54,348 bases of DNA from contig NZ_JAIVAL010000017.1 in assembly GCF_020171985.1 (NCBI RefSeq), positions 1 through 54,348 of the forward strand. Direction: 5' to 3'. Made by a program: the position numbers and the translations under genes. How positions within the stretch are numbered: position 1 is the stretch's first letter; each line of letters starts with the position of its first letter. Positions 17,185 through 26,357 of the stretch are shown one piece after another. The DNA comes from Halobacillus halophilus. Lineage in GTDB: Bacteria; Bacillota; Bacilli; Bacillales; Halobacillaceae. The notes under the pieces are model-generated. The model made no database searches. It saw only the letters and a program-made list of their open reading frames with translations, and was not told where the DNA came from.

Positions 17185-17196
17185 CACCTGATCAAA

Positions 17197-18504
17197 TTAA
17201 CGAGCTAGCAAACCTAGCAATCCATAATTCACAATACTTTCCTGATCTGAATGCCATATTTGCGAAACATCCAAGTCCTGATACTTGAGAGGAGTAAAAA
17301 AGGTGGACTTCCTTCTAAACTCGTCTTTGGGCTGATAGGCTACCCATTCACCAGCTTCCAAACCTTTTTGTATTTCTATCAGGTTATCTTCTTTAAGGCC
17401 TGTTTCTACTTCTTGCCGGTCGATTTTTCCATCTTCATTCATCGTCCACACGTAGGATTTCTTCTCTTTAATGAGTCCGTCATCAAGAGTGGTAACCACC
17501 CCGTCAACTTGCTTTGTTATAATATCTACTTCTGCATGATAACCAGGCAAAACCTTCTCATCTACTTCATCTACCGTGACTTCGTATGGGTACCTGCTGC
17601 TTTCGTTGATTTCTACCTCTTCCGGATGGTCCTGAATGGCTGCGAGAGATCCATTAAGCTCCATGTTCAGTTCAGGAACGTACATCGTTACCGGCATTTC
17701 CGGTTTTACCTCTGGGCGGTCTTCTTCCTTTAAATCCCCTTTAAGGTTCAGTTCAGTTGAAGAGAGGGTCATAATGGGTTTGTCCAAATCATTTGACGTA
17801 TCCGTAACGGTTCCTGAAAAAGGACTGCTGACCGTAATAACCTCTCCATTCTCACGTAGTTGATTAAGTTGACTTTCCACCATGGCAGCCATAGCTTCTT
17901 TTTGAGCCAGGACAGTTTCTTGCTCGGCAATTTTTTCTTTTTTTAAAAACTCTGTTTCAGCATAGGATCCTTCTGTGGCACTATTACCAGTTTCTCCATT
18001 AGCGGGACTCTCTGGGCTGAGATTCCCGACATTTGAATTATCTTCCGTGTTCTGATTGGTACGGCCAGGTGTGGTCAACTCATTTTCAGGGTCAGGTACT
18101 GTGTAGCTCTCAAGTTCTTGTATGTAATTTTCAATAGCCGCTATTTCCTGTTCTAAGCGGGTTTGTTTATTCTCAAGCTGCGCTTCCTTACTAGCATAGT
18201 CTTCTACTTCATAAGAATATAGGTCATCGCCTTCCTCAACGGTTTGACCTTCTTTGGCAACAAACTCATGAAAAGCGCCGGAATCCTGGTTGAAGTAAAC
18301 AGGAGTGGTTTGAGCGGATGCAAAAACCCCTTCAGAAGACAGGGTGTTCTGCAAATCCGATGTAGTCGACTCAGACCATTCCTTAATATAGGACTTGCGT
18401 TCTACCTGCTCCTCGTCGTCAAAGTAAATAAGCAGAGCATTGGCTGCTATGAATGAAATTATTAAGAAGCCTAGAATTCTTTTACTATATCTTTTATTTT
18501 TCAT
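17197..18504 (-). CDS. HlyD/YknX-like membrane-fusion (periplasmic adaptor) protein
   Basis: 435 residues. One N-terminal anchor helix (~9-27), a split lipoyl/barrel-sandwich half HEFVAKEGQTVEEGDDLYSYE (~79-99), a coiled coil (~103-135), a low-complexity Asn/Glu/Pro/Ser insert (~136-185), the returning coil (~190-220), then ITVSSPFSGTVTD closing the lipoyl fold. This matches RND/MacA-type adaptors. In B. subtilis YknX works with the Yip1-domain protein YknW and the ABC proteins YknY-YknZ to protect against the SDP toxin. Here the Yip1 gene precedes it by 23 bp, but no ATPase or MacB-like permease follows. Confidence 0.8.
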   Translation of the reverse strand: MKNKRYSKRILGFLIISFIAANALLIYFDDEEQVERKSYIKEWSESTTSDLQNTLSSEGVFASAQTTPVYFNQDSGAFHEFVAKEGQTVEEGDDLYSYEVEDYASKEAQLENKQTRLEQEIAAIENYIQELESYTVPDPENELTTPGRTNQNTEDNSNVGNLSPESPANGETGNSATEGSYAETEFLKKEKIAEQETVLAQKEAMAAMVESQLNQLRENGEVITVSSPFSGTVTDTSNDLDKPIMTLSSTELNLKGDLKEEDRPEVKPEMPVTMYVPELNMELNGSLAAIQDHPEEVEINESSRYPYEVTVDEVDEKVLPGYHAEVDIITKQVDGVVTTLDDGLIKEKKSYVWTMNEDGKIDRQEVETGLKEDNLIEIQKGLEAGEWVAYQPKDEFRRKSTFFTPLKYQDLDVSQIWHSDQESIVNYGLLGLLAR

Positions 18505-18527
18505 ATACCTTCACACCTTCTGCTTTC

Positions 18528-19199
18528 TTACCTGAGTAAATAGTGTAAAAACAGGTCATAGTTGGATAGAGCTGCGGTTCCGGTCCACAAAAGCAAGTGC
18601 CAAAAGATAACACCTGTCCATATCCACCTTTTTTTGGTGGGGGAAATGCTCGAGATGCACGTCACCTGATACCAAATGATGAACAATTGAAAGATGGATA
18701 CAGAGCCAAGTAAATAAATGATCCAATCAATATTGGTTATGTAGGAAGTGATAATTCCAAATGAAAAAGGTGAAACATACCAGTCAAGTCCGAAATAAAC
18801 CATTAGCGGGATCCAAAGTACACGCTCAAGAAGCATAATCAACAGGACATTCATTTGGATAATCAATAGCTTCTTATAAGTTACATGATTAAATAACCAG
18901 AAAAAGAAAGAAGAGATAAATAAGATGAAGACATATAATAGAATTCCAAATGCTACACGGCCGATTAAGAACCAGGCTTTTCGGAATTCATATTCCACTC
19001 TGTTTAAGGTGGTCATCTCATCTGATAGAGGATCGGTTCCAAGGCCCATCCAGGATGTCCAGACATAGGTCAATACGGTTAAACCTAGTAATAAGAATAA
19101 TAGTTTCCAAACGTTTTTAATTCGTTCCGCTTCCCTCAATTTGAATAGATGGTCTTCGCGGCGAATAAACAGTTTAATCAAGTTTACTGAATAAGTCAT
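18528..19199 (-). CDS. Yip1-domain membrane protein (YknW-like)
   Basis: 223 residues, five or six hydrophobic segments. The soluble N-terminus has FKLREAERIKNVWKLL just before the first helix, and the layout is that of Yip1-domain proteins such as B. subtilis YknW, which helps assemble the YknXYZ exporter. ATG at 19199 is chosen because aaagga lies 8 bases upstream; the ATG at 19208 touches that site. It forms a two-gene operon with the YknX-like adaptor. The sequence match is by pattern and context, not by alignment. Confidence 0.65.
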   Translation of the reverse strand: MTYSVNLIKLFIRREDHLFKLREAERIKNVWKLLFLLLGLTVLTYVWTSWMGLGTDPLSDEMTTLNRVEYEFRKAWFLIGRVAFGILLYVFILFISSFFFWLFNHVTYKKLLIIQMNVLLIMLLERVLWIPLMVYFGLDWYVSPFSFGIITSYITNIDWIIYLLGSVSIFQLFIIWYQVTCISSISPTKKRWIWTGVIFWHLLLWTGTAALSNYDLFLHYLLR

Positions 19200-19414
19200 T
19201 CGGTCCATCCTTTATCTTTTTTGTCTATTCTGTACTTATTTTAACTGAATTTGTCACACCTTGCTATATGATAATTGGAATCATTGGAAAAAATAACAAT
19301 TTGTCACCTCTCTTAATTTAAAGGTAGGGTGGATATGATCGTGATTCTAGTAGAAGTTAGTGTTTAATTTGTTATATAAAGATTATTAAATTATCGGAAC
19401 GAAATCTGAAAGCC

Positions 19415-19556
19415 TTAATTTTGACCTACAGGTTTACGGTGGTGGTTCTGAGTAGAACGATTCGCTGCAGCTCTGCAGCACGAAACATCGTACGCCCCAT
19501 TAAACTGAGTCTTAGCACCAATCAGGAGCTTGTATGATAAATCATCGGGAAATGAT
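19415..19556 (-). other. Open minus-strand remnant without a start codon
   Basis: About 46 sense codons end at TAA (19417-19415). The frame reads GAYDVSCCRAAANRSTQNHH then RKPVGQN near the end, and no start codon with a ribosome site is seen. It is probably the tail of a decayed gene or part of another repeat. The rest of 19200-19600 shows nothing recognisable. Confidence 0.25.
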
Positions 19557-19609
19557 TAGGATTTTACATAATCATAAAGCTCTGTTTAATCCTCCATGTA
19601 GATATTAAG

Positions 19610-20267
19610 GTAAAGCTCCCGTTTGTTGAAGACTTGATTTCGAGATAAATCGGGTCCGTTACTTAATATAGAGAAGGGATGGCTGCGGAAACAACTCGCT
19701 TTCCTGCGGCCCTACAAGATGTAGGGTCGATCGACGTTGCCACAGGACGTGGCGACTTTAGTCGATCCTCCTTTTCCAAGGAGTCTCCTCGCTCGTTTCA
19801 CTCCCTGCGGGGTCTTGCCTAGCTCCTTCTCCCGCGGGAGTCTCGTCGTTTCCTCCGCCACCCCAGCCATTTCACATGAACGGACCCTGGCAGTAGAAAA
19901 AGCAGGAAGCTTTAATCGTCTTAAACGCTTCTATAGCGCCGCTTATACCTTTGATAGACTCCGTATTTAGCGTTAATCATATAGGTTATTCTTCCTCATA
20001 TGAAGGCCATTACGTAAAGGTTCGTGCTCCCCATAATCGTAAAGGGGCGGAAGGGAACGGTGAAGACTCCTGCGGGATGAACATGATCGGTGAGATCCCG
20101 CAGGGCTGTTAAGCCCGAGGAAGCTCAGCACATATAAGAAGTTCGACTAAGATCGCCACGTCCTGTGGCAACGTCGAACGACCCTGTGTCGTGCAGGGCC
20201 GGAAAGCGAGCCGTTCCCTGGAGCCCCTTTCTCCACACAATATCTCGAAACTGAGCCTTCAACAAAC
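19610..20267 (+). repeat. Non-coding repeat element, copy 2, with terminal inverted repeats
   Basis: Left end 19621-19647 and right end 20241-20267 are 27-base inverted repeats matching at 23 positions. The left half (19610-19891) matches copy 1 and 37752-38075; the right half (about 20040-20267) matches 38215-38438. The conserved block gactcctgcgggat and its neighbours recur in many Bacillaceae intergenic repeats. No gene is present in the 1.16 kb between the YknW-like gene and the MATE gene. With no transposase it would move only in trans, like a MITE, or act as a structured RNA. Confidence 0.75.
19710..19781 (+). repeat. 72-base module inserted in the left half of copy 2
   Basis: A hairpin ccctacaagatgtaggg (19710-19726) is followed by a GTTGCCACAGGACGTGGCGA core. 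Copies 1 and 3 have about 10 other bases at this point. The same module, inverted, is in the right half of copy 2 (20141-20198) and copy 3 (38315-38372). Confidence 0.7.
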
Positions 20268-20332
20268 CGGCCCGTTTGCTTAATAAGCCTCTATTGAAAA
20301 ATCAACATAAACTGTTAAAGAGCCTTATTAAA

Positions 20333-20362
20333 AAAACACGACGTTCTTGGACGTCGTGTTTT
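20333..20362 (-). terminator. Terminator of the MarR-MATE operon
   Basis: Perfect 12-bp stem 20333-20344 / 20351-20362 followed, on the minus strand, by a T run. Confidence 0.9.
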
Positions 20363-20365
20363 CCA

Positions 20366-21748
20366 TTACAAAGATGTCGGGGCGGTTTCATAAGGTGGCT
20401 TCTCTTTCTTTGACTTAAAGAATAAATCCCTATCTTTATATAGAAAGAGAATAGAAAGCAGGAAAGCCATCAGATCAGCTAATGGAAAGGCAAGCCATAC
20501 ACCGGAAACACCAAAGGAATATGGAAGAATTAATACGAGCGGAATTAAGAATAATACCTGCCTGGCCATGGACAAGATCATCGCAGGTTTTGCCATCCCA
20601 AGTGCCTGGTAAAGCCCGCCGCTGACTACTTGAACACCAATCAGCATAGCGAGGGCAAACATAATTCGTATCGCATAAGCCCCGGTTTCAATCGTAGAAG
20701 TATCTCCCGTAAAGATATGCATGAGTCCCTCTGGGAAGATCATCATAATGGCAAAGATCCCAAAAGATATTAAGGTAACAACTTTCATGCCGAGGAGAAT
20801 GGTCTCTTTCAATCGATCATAGTTGTTAGCACCGTAATTATATCCAATAATAGGCTGCATGCCCTGCAGGACACCAATCATCGGCATAATTGTAAACATG
20901 GATAGCTTCTGGACGATGCCGAACACACCTACTTCAAATTCTCCCCCAAATTTAATAAGCATAAAGTTGATGGCAATCATCATTCCGCTCCCAGATACTT
21001 GACGAATGAAAGCGGGCATTCCGATGGTGATAACTTCTTTAAGAACTTTCAGGTGAGGCCGTAAAAAAGGGACCTTAATCTTTAGGGATGATTTACCGCT
21101 AAGGAAATAGTAAAGTACCACCAAACTTACCGTTCCCTGTGAGATTACAGTAGCGATTGAAGCTCCTTTAACCCCCATATCCAGTCCGAAGATAAAAATT
21201 GGATCAAGAATGATATTTAACACAGCAGGTATGATCATGGTGATCATAGCAAAGCGTGAATTACCTTCGGATCTGATTATATTGTTGGTTGTAAAAGCAA
21301 AGGAAAAGAATAATGTACCCAGCAGAATGGGATACAGATAATCCTTAGCGTATGGCAGAATGTTTTCTGTAGCTCCAAAGAGTTTAAGCAGCGGCTCCAT
21401 AATAGTGAAAGCACTGATAAAACCAAATACACTGATAACGAGTATGGTGAATAAGACATTACCAAATACTTGGTTAGCTTCTTCCGGCTTGCTCTCCCCA
21501 AGTCTTCTTGAAATAACGGAGGCTCCCCCGATTCCTACAGCGGCTGCAACTGCCATCATAATCATCATGACTGGGAAACCAATACTCACGCCAGATACCC
21601 CTAGGATCCCGACTCCTCTTGCAATAAACAGGGTATCAACAACGTTGTATAAAGCCATAACAAACATCCCGATCATGGCAGGGATGGACAAGTTAGCAAG
21701 AAGCTTTGGTATTGGCTGAGTGCCTAAACGCTGACTCTGTTCTTTCAT
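20366..21748 (-). CDS. MATE-family multidrug efflux transporter (MepA-like)
   Basis: 460 residues, 12 predicted helices in two similar halves. LLANLSIPAMIGMFVMALYN (~16-35) and VDTLFIARGVG at the start, with GGASVISRRLGE (~74-85), are MATE marks; the length and a MarR partner fit S. aureus MepA. It would export cationic drugs or dyes in exchange for Na+ or H+. Its ATG overlaps the upstream MarR stop by 4 bases, and ggaagg precedes it. Confidence 0.88.
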   Translation of the reverse strand: MKEQSQRLGTQPIPKLLANLSIPAMIGMFVMALYNVVDTLFIARGVGILGVSGVSIGFPVMMIMMAVAAAVGIGGASVISRRLGESKPEEANQVFGNVLFTILVISVFGFISAFTIMEPLLKLFGATENILPYAKDYLYPILLGTLFFSFAFTTNNIIRSEGNSRFAMITMIIPAVLNIILDPIFIFGLDMGVKGASIATVISQGTVSLVVLYYFLSGKSSLKIKVPFLRPHLKVLKEVITIGMPAFIRQVSGSGMMIAINFMLIKFGGEFEVGVFGIVQKLSMFTIMPMIGVLQGMQPIIGYNYGANNYDRLKETILLGMKVVTLISFGIFAIMMIFPEGLMHIFTGDTSTIETGAYAIRIMFALAMLIGVQVVSGGLYQALGMAKPAMILSMARQVLFLIPLVLILPYSFGVSGVWLAFPLADLMAFLLSILFLYKDRDLFFKSKKEKPPYETAPTSL

Positions 21749-22197
21749 TGTTGTTCACTCCTTCCTACAGAGGGTTTCATATTCTTCTGGACTTTTTTAA
21801 GCCATGTAACCATAATTGTCTGTTCTTCTTCAGAAAGACCTTCTGTGGCCTGAAGTTCAATCTTTCGGATAATTTCCTGAATAGTGCTATGCAGTTCGCG
21901 ACCTTGATTCGTTAAAGTGATTAAATTAGAACGTTTGTCATTCGGACTTGTTTGTTTCTCAATTCTTCCATGCTTAAGCAGGGATTCAATGACTCCATTC
22001 ATGGAGGAAGCTTTAATATATAGTTTTTTTTGTAAAGCAGTTTGTGATTGTTGACCGCAAGTAGCCAGGAAATAGATCACTCTCGCTTGAGAATGAGTAA
22101 GATCGTACTCCCCAAGCTTTTCGTTATAAACATTTTGCATAAAGTGCGAGACCATATGAATGTTGTATCCTAATGAGTCGCTGAAGTCTTGTTTCAT
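21745..22197 (-). CDS. MarR-family regulator of the MATE pump (MepR-like)
   Basis: 150 residues. Winged helix: LTHSQARVIYFLATCGQQSQTALQK (~33-57), recognition part SSMNGVIESLLKHGRIEKQ (~65-83) and the wing NDKRSNLITLT (~87-97). It is likely a repressor released by pump substrates, controlling its own operon. First gene of the pair, with aggggg before ATG at 22197. A palindromic site lies over its promoter (22211-22239). Confidence 0.88.
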   Translation of the reverse strand: MKQDFSDSLGYNIHMVSHFMQNVYNEKLGEYDLTHSQARVIYFLATCGQQSQTALQKKLYIKASSMNGVIESLLKHGRIEKQTSPNDKRSNLITLTNQGRELHSTIQEIIRKIELQATEGLSEEEQTIMVTWLKKVQKNMKPSVGRSEQQ

Positions 22198-22210
22198 TTG
22201 TTTAGCCCCC

Positions 22211-22239
22211 TAATAAAATTAGTGTAATCGAATTTATTA
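22211..22239 (-). promoter_or_regulatory. Candidate MarR operator over the operon promoter
   Basis: An imperfect 29-base palindrome with outer arms taataaa / tttatta. On the minus strand TTTACT, 17 bases and TACACT form a SigA-like promoter whose -10 falls inside the palindrome. This placement suits autorepression by the regulator encoded next to it. Confidence 0.45.
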
Positions 22240-22468
22240 TTGAAGTAAATATATTTGATTCAGGGAACTTTGACTATAGGTGAATATACATGGAAATTGA
22301 ATGAAAAACAGATTATTAAACAGTTTATACAGTTCTTTATAGTAATAGATGCCGTGTGAAAGATTTTTATCATCCATGCAGTTATATTTAGTGGGCTAAA
22401 TATTTTCAAGTCGAATGTTTATGGAAATAGGGAAGGGGGGTAATGGTTTTTATAAAGGAGGAACTTCG

Positions 22469-23131
22469 ATGGACACTTTAACAATTATTTCAATTACAGC
22501 GCTCGCTATCGGCCTAGTTTCATCACTGGTTATTATTATTGATGTAACACGCCACCCTCAGCAGATGGCAATCATGAATGTGGTATGGCCAATCAATGGA
22601 TGGTTTCTTGGTCCGATAGCTATTTGGACTTACTTTAAATGGGGACGTATTAAAGCGAAGGATATAGACCGGGAAGACAACCGAGGCAGTGGAGCTCAAG
22701 TGTTTACATCTACCAGTCACTGCTCAGCAGGCTGTACCCTGGGTGACGCGGTCGGCGTTCCATTTGTAGCGCTGACAGGCATAGCAATAGCAGGTTCGGT
22801 ATTATTCGCACATTATATCGTTGAATTCATTCTTGCGTATATCTTCGGTATTATATTTCAATTTTTCGCAATTTATCCTATGAATAAAAAAGCCGGAGCT
22901 ACAAGCGCTATAAAAGAAGCGGTGAAGGCAGATACACTTTCACTGCTCGCTTTTGAAATCGGAATGTTCGGTTGGATGGCTATTGTTCATTTTGTATTAT
23001 TCACAGAGCCTCCCAAACCTTCTGACGTAACTTATTGGTTTATGATGCAGATCGCTATGATTCTTGGTTTCCTTACAAGCTATCCAGCCAACCGTTGGCT
23101 TGTGAAGAAAGGGATTAAAGAGGCCATGTAA
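22469..23131 (+). CDS. DUF4396 membrane protein
   Basis: 220 residues, about six helices. After the first two helices comes HCSAGCTLGD (~84-93), a Cys/His/Asp group typical of DUF4396 that could bind a metal. The family has no assigned function. ATG at 22469 has aaaggagg 7 bases upstream; the in-frame ATG at 22415 lacks one. It stands alone and ends at a good terminator. Confidence 0.8.
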   Translation: MDTLTIISITALAIGLVSSLVIIIDVTRHPQQMAIMNVVWPINGWFLGPIAIWTYFKWGRIKAKDIDREDNRGSGAQVFTSTSHCSAGCTLGDAVGVPFVALTGIAIAGSVLFAHYIVEFILAYIFGIIFQFFAIYPMNKKAGATSAIKEAVKADTLSLLAFEIGMFGWMAIVHFVLFTEPPKPSDVTYWFMMQIAMILGFLTSYPANRWLVKKGIKEAM

Positions 23132-23194
23132 GATGTTGATAACATTGCGGCCGTAAATTCCACATCCAAAAGGGAGGAGCCACAGTCCTCCTAT

Positions 23195-23224
23195 GACTGT
23201 CGAGTCTTTCTCGACAGTCTTTTT
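23195..23224 (+). terminator. Terminator after the DUF4396 gene
   Basis: Perfect 10-bp stem 23195-23204 / 23210-23219 followed by T5. The 300 bases from here to the next gene hold only small hairpins (for example 23452-23482) and no gene I recognise. Confidence 0.9.
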
Positions 23225-23533
23225 GTTTTACATGCATCCTTTAAGAATTTTCGAGGTGTTAGAAGTTATGCTCGTCGGGCTCAGTCTAAGGGGAATAGAA
23301 AGTGCTGATACGTTAAAAAATTGCGGTAAATTGGAAACTTCCTGATATGGAACTTTCAAGTTTTCTCTCCAAATCAAATAAAAAAAAAGTCTATGAAGCA
23401 GCTGTTTAGCAGGCCGCATAATTTATACATATTATATGGGCATCCGTGCCCGGCAGGGAGGTAAAGTAGTACTCCTGCCACTCCTGTAGTAAAATAAAGG
23501 AAGAAGGGAAGTTTAGTTGAAGGGGAGAAGTGT

Positions 23534-24625
23534 GTGAAGATTTCGCTAAGCCATAAGCAGTCTCTGTACTTCAGTTGCGGTTTCATTATCCTCGTTTTAT
23601 TTTCAAATTTTCTGCTCCAGAAAGTAGAAGTAGCAGGGCGAGTGAGTGCCCTGCTTGTATGGGGCACAATCGTTGATGTGATGGTAGTCATTCCTGGAGT
23701 TGTATTTCTTTTTATTTTGAGAAGAAAGCCGGCAGTATCTGTTTTAGCCCCTATGATGATGGTTGGTCTTTTTATCGTTCATTGGCTTGTTCCTCCTTAT
23801 GCAAAGGAGAGTCTCGTGTACTTGAACTATTCCGTAATTGCGGTAGAGGTTGGATTAGTGGGGATAGAACTTACCATCTTATTTCTATTCTTAAAGACTT
23901 TCCCCCAATGGAAAAGAAACTTCAAAAACGCTCAGTTCAATCACCCGTTCGTGTTAGGTAGGATGTATGAAGCGAACCGTATTACTTTCGCCCCCTATAA
24001 ATACCGTGTTTATTTTCAACGACTCAGCGGATTTCTTGCTACAGATGTATCTGCGGTCCGCTATGCATTATTTCCTCAATTGGATCGTTATCCTCCGGAA
24101 GAATGTACCTTCAGTTACCATAAGAAAAGTGAATATTTTGGGGTTTTCCTTATGCTTATTCATGCTATGGTTATTGAAATTATTGCGGTCCATGTCCTGC
24201 TCATGCAATTCAGTCATACAGCAGCCTGGCTTGCCACTATTCTCGATGTGTATGCTTTACTTTTTCTAATAGGGGATTATCAGGCTATTAGAAAAGCTCC
24301 TGTGCATATAGGGAACCAATCTTTGGATCTGCAAAAGGGACTACGTTTCCATATTTCCATTCCATTTGAAATAATAGAACAAATTAGACCCTGCCACCAG
24401 ACTGCAAAAGAATGCTCAAGCGATAAGGCGGCTTTGGATCTGACACTTGCAGGGTTAGAACCTGCGCAGCCTCAATATATTCTTGAATTATCGCAGCCGT
24501 TGGAAGCTCATTTATGCTTCGGGTTAAAGCGGGAAATTAGCCGAATGTACATAACGGTCGATGAACCGCATGCTTTTGTGGAAGAATTGGAGAAACACGG
24601 CGTGGTTTTAAATGTGATAAATTAG
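23534..24625 (+). CDS. Unrecognised membrane protein with a PH-like C-terminus
   Basis: 363 residues I cannot name. Four hydrophobic helices lie in the first ~130 residues, a soluble region with many aromatic and basic residues spans ~135-205, and two more helices lie at ~210-255. The last ~95 residues (VHIGNQSLDLQKGLRFHISIP onward) have the strand pattern of a bacterial PH-like domain. Start GTG at 23534 behind ggggag. The lipid kinase gene follows after 44 bp with no terminator, so a role in membrane lipid handling is possible but not shown. Confidence 0.6.
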   Translation: MKISLSHKQSLYFSCGFIILVLFSNFLLQKVEVAGRVSALLVWGTIVDVMVVIPGVVFLFILRRKPAVSVLAPMMMVGLFIVHWLVPPYAKESLVYLNYSVIAVEVGLVGIELTILFLFLKTFPQWKRNFKNAQFNHPFVLGRMYEANRITFAPYKYRVYFQRLSGFLATDVSAVRYALFPQLDRYPPEECTFSYHKKSEYFGVFLMLIHAMVIEIIAVHVLLMQFSHTAAWLATILDVYALLFLIGDYQAIRKAPVHIGNQSLDLQKGLRFHISIPFEIIEQIRPCHQTAKECSSDKAALDLTLAGLEPAQPQYILELSQPLEAHLCFGLKREISRMYITVDEPHAFVEELEKHGVVLNVIN

Positions 24626-24669
24626 TAAATCATACCTGTAGGGTTTATAGAAAGGGAGGTTCTCATTAT

Positions 24670-25593
24670 ATGGCACGATATGAAACCGGATTATTTATAT
24701 ACAATGGAAATGAAGATAGCAATGTACTCGAAACAAACCTTTCACAAACGATACCAATTTTGACTCAGGAAGTGAAGGAGCTTAAAGTTCTCCAGACGGA
24801 TTCACTTGATGAGTTCAGGGAAGCCTGCAGAAATTATGGACCAGAAGTGGAAGTCCTCTTTATTCTGGGAGGTGATGGAACGGTTCACGAGGGAATTAAC
24901 AGCATGGCTGATCTGGAAAGACGTCCAGTGATAGGAGTGCTGCCTGGAGGGACGTGTAATGATTTCAGCCGTGTACTGGATACTCCTCAGAATATGCAGC
25001 AAGCTGCACGTGCAATTATTAAAGGGGAAGAGCTGACTTTAGATGCTGGAAAGACTAATAATTATTACTTTATTAATTTTTGGGGGATTGGATTAGTAAC
25101 CCAGGCTTCATTTAATATTGACGAAGATAGTAAAAACCGTTTCGGCGTATTAAGCTATTTCATGAGTGCTTTAAAAACCATGAATGAGGCAACTCCTTTC
25201 GAATTTACGGTGACAGTGGATGGAGAGAAATTAGAAGGAGAAGCTATCATGATTCTCGTGATGAACGGACAATTTATCGGAACTCGCCGTGTTCCTGTCC
25301 CTTCCATCGACTTACAGGACGGTCTTCTTGATGTGCTCGTAGTTAAAAACTCCAATTTGAAATTATTCAAAGAACTGATGACAATGAAACGTCCATGGGC
25401 GAATGAGGAACGTTTTCAAGAACTACATCATCTGCAAGGGAAACAAGTGAAAATTGAAGTCGATTCTTCACAGGAAATCGATATGGACGGCGAAATTAAA
25501 GGAGAGACCCCAGCTGATCTGGAAGTGCTTCCTGATCATTTCACTTTCTTGAGCGGCGGGCCGAATGCCCTGCATGCCTTTTCTGAAAAATAA
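24670..25593 (+). CDS. Diacylglycerol/lipid kinase family protein (YegS-BmrU type)
   Basis: 307 residues. The catalytic nucleotide motif GGDGT (~67-71) and the second motif GGTCNDFSR (~93-101) are intact, and the C-terminal half (MNGQFIGTRRVPVPSIDLQDG) is the usual beta sandwich. It would phosphorylate a membrane lipid such as diacylglycerol with ATP. The exact lipid is not shown: essential DgkB differs in length and detail. ATG with aaagggagg upstream. Probably co-transcribed with the preceding membrane protein. Confidence 0.85.
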   Translation: MARYETGLFIYNGNEDSNVLETNLSQTIPILTQEVKELKVLQTDSLDEFREACRNYGPEVEVLFILGGDGTVHEGINSMADLERRPVIGVLPGGTCNDFSRVLDTPQNMQQAARAIIKGEELTLDAGKTNNYYFINFWGIGLVTQASFNIDEDSKNRFGVLSYFMSALKTMNEATPFEFTVTVDGEKLEGEAIMILVMNGQFIGTRRVPVPSIDLQDGLLDVLVVKNSNLKLFKELMTMKRPWANEERFQELHHLQGKQVKIEVDSSQEIDMDGEIKGETPADLEVLPDHFTFLSGGPNALHAFSEK

Positions 25594-25607
25594 GCAGAAT
25601 TAACTGC

Positions 25608-25648
25608 AAAAGCCCCGGCTGCTCCACAGGGAGAAGCCGGGGCTTTTT
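25608..25648. terminator. Bidirectional terminator
   Basis: Perfect 13-bp stem 25608-25620 / 25635-25647 (aaaagccccggct), between the convergent lipid kinase and methyltransferase genes. It overlaps the methyltransferase stop. Confidence 0.9.
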
Positions 25649-26258
25649 ATTTCTCGCATACAGCGACACCAAGAGGGTAATAAACATTTTCTCTCGGCGG
25701 CTCAATTAGTACGCCATTCTGATAAAAAAACTCCTGTTTAGCATAATTGGTAAATAACTTCCGGAATTCTTGGGGAGTGATCTGATGGACATGGAAAGGG
25801 GAACCGCACTCTTTCCCGCGGCCTTTTCCAAAAGGGGTGGAGATGATGAGTTTTCCACCTGGGTTAAGCAATTGGTAATAGTTATGCAAAAGCTTTTCTT
25901 CTTCATCAATATGTTCATACGTTTCAAAGCTAACGATCACATCAAACCTTCCCAGGTGAGAGGACAAATGAGGATCGATGGCATCGTGTGTCTCAAAGCT
26001 GGATTTTGGATGATAATAGGTGCCTTTTGCGTAACGGATAATTTCCTGATCAATATCGACTCCCACAACGTCATCAATTTGATGTTTACATTGCTTTGCG
26101 ATCATATGGGTCCCATACCCCGCTCCGCACGATAAATCTAAAACTCGGCCTTGCATATAAGATAATGAAAACTGGTATCTGGCTACATGCTCAAGCAGCA
26201 GATTATTCATAGGATCTGTGTACTCTGGAATGAGACGCTCCCCTGTATTTTTTACCAC
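25647..26258 (-). CDS. Class I SAM-dependent methyltransferase
   Basis: 203 residues. Motif I VLDLSCGAGYGT (~39-50), acidic VVGVDIDQEII (~64-74), and FDVIVSFETYEHIDEEEKLL (~104-123), where the HIDE block is typical of Methyltransf_11/23 enzymes. GERLIPEY at the N-terminus is common to a group acting on glycans or small molecules. The start is GTG at 26258 with only a weak ribosome site; ATG at 26260 is out of frame. Substrate unknown. Confidence 0.75.
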   Translation of the reverse strand: MVKNTGERLIPEYTDPMNNLLLEHVARYQFSLSYMQGRVLDLSCGAGYGTHMIAKQCKHQIDDVVGVDIDQEIIRYAKGTYYHPKSSFETHDAIDPHLSSHLGRFDVIVSFETYEHIDEEEKLLHNYYQLLNPGGKLIISTPFGKGRGKECGSPFHVHQITPQEFRKLFTNYAKQEFFYQNGVLIEPPRENVYYPLGVAVCEK

Positions 26259-26357
26259 ATTTTGTCACCGCTTTCTATGCGTCTAACCCCTTTCATTATG
26301 CCATATTTTTAAGAATGCACAAAAAAGGGTATAGCCAAATATAAAATTCATGGTGGT

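Noticed and set aside
19737-19970. Plus-strand open frame in repeat copy 2
   Set aside because: Lies wholly in repeat sequence, has no ribosome site and is not kept open in the other copies.
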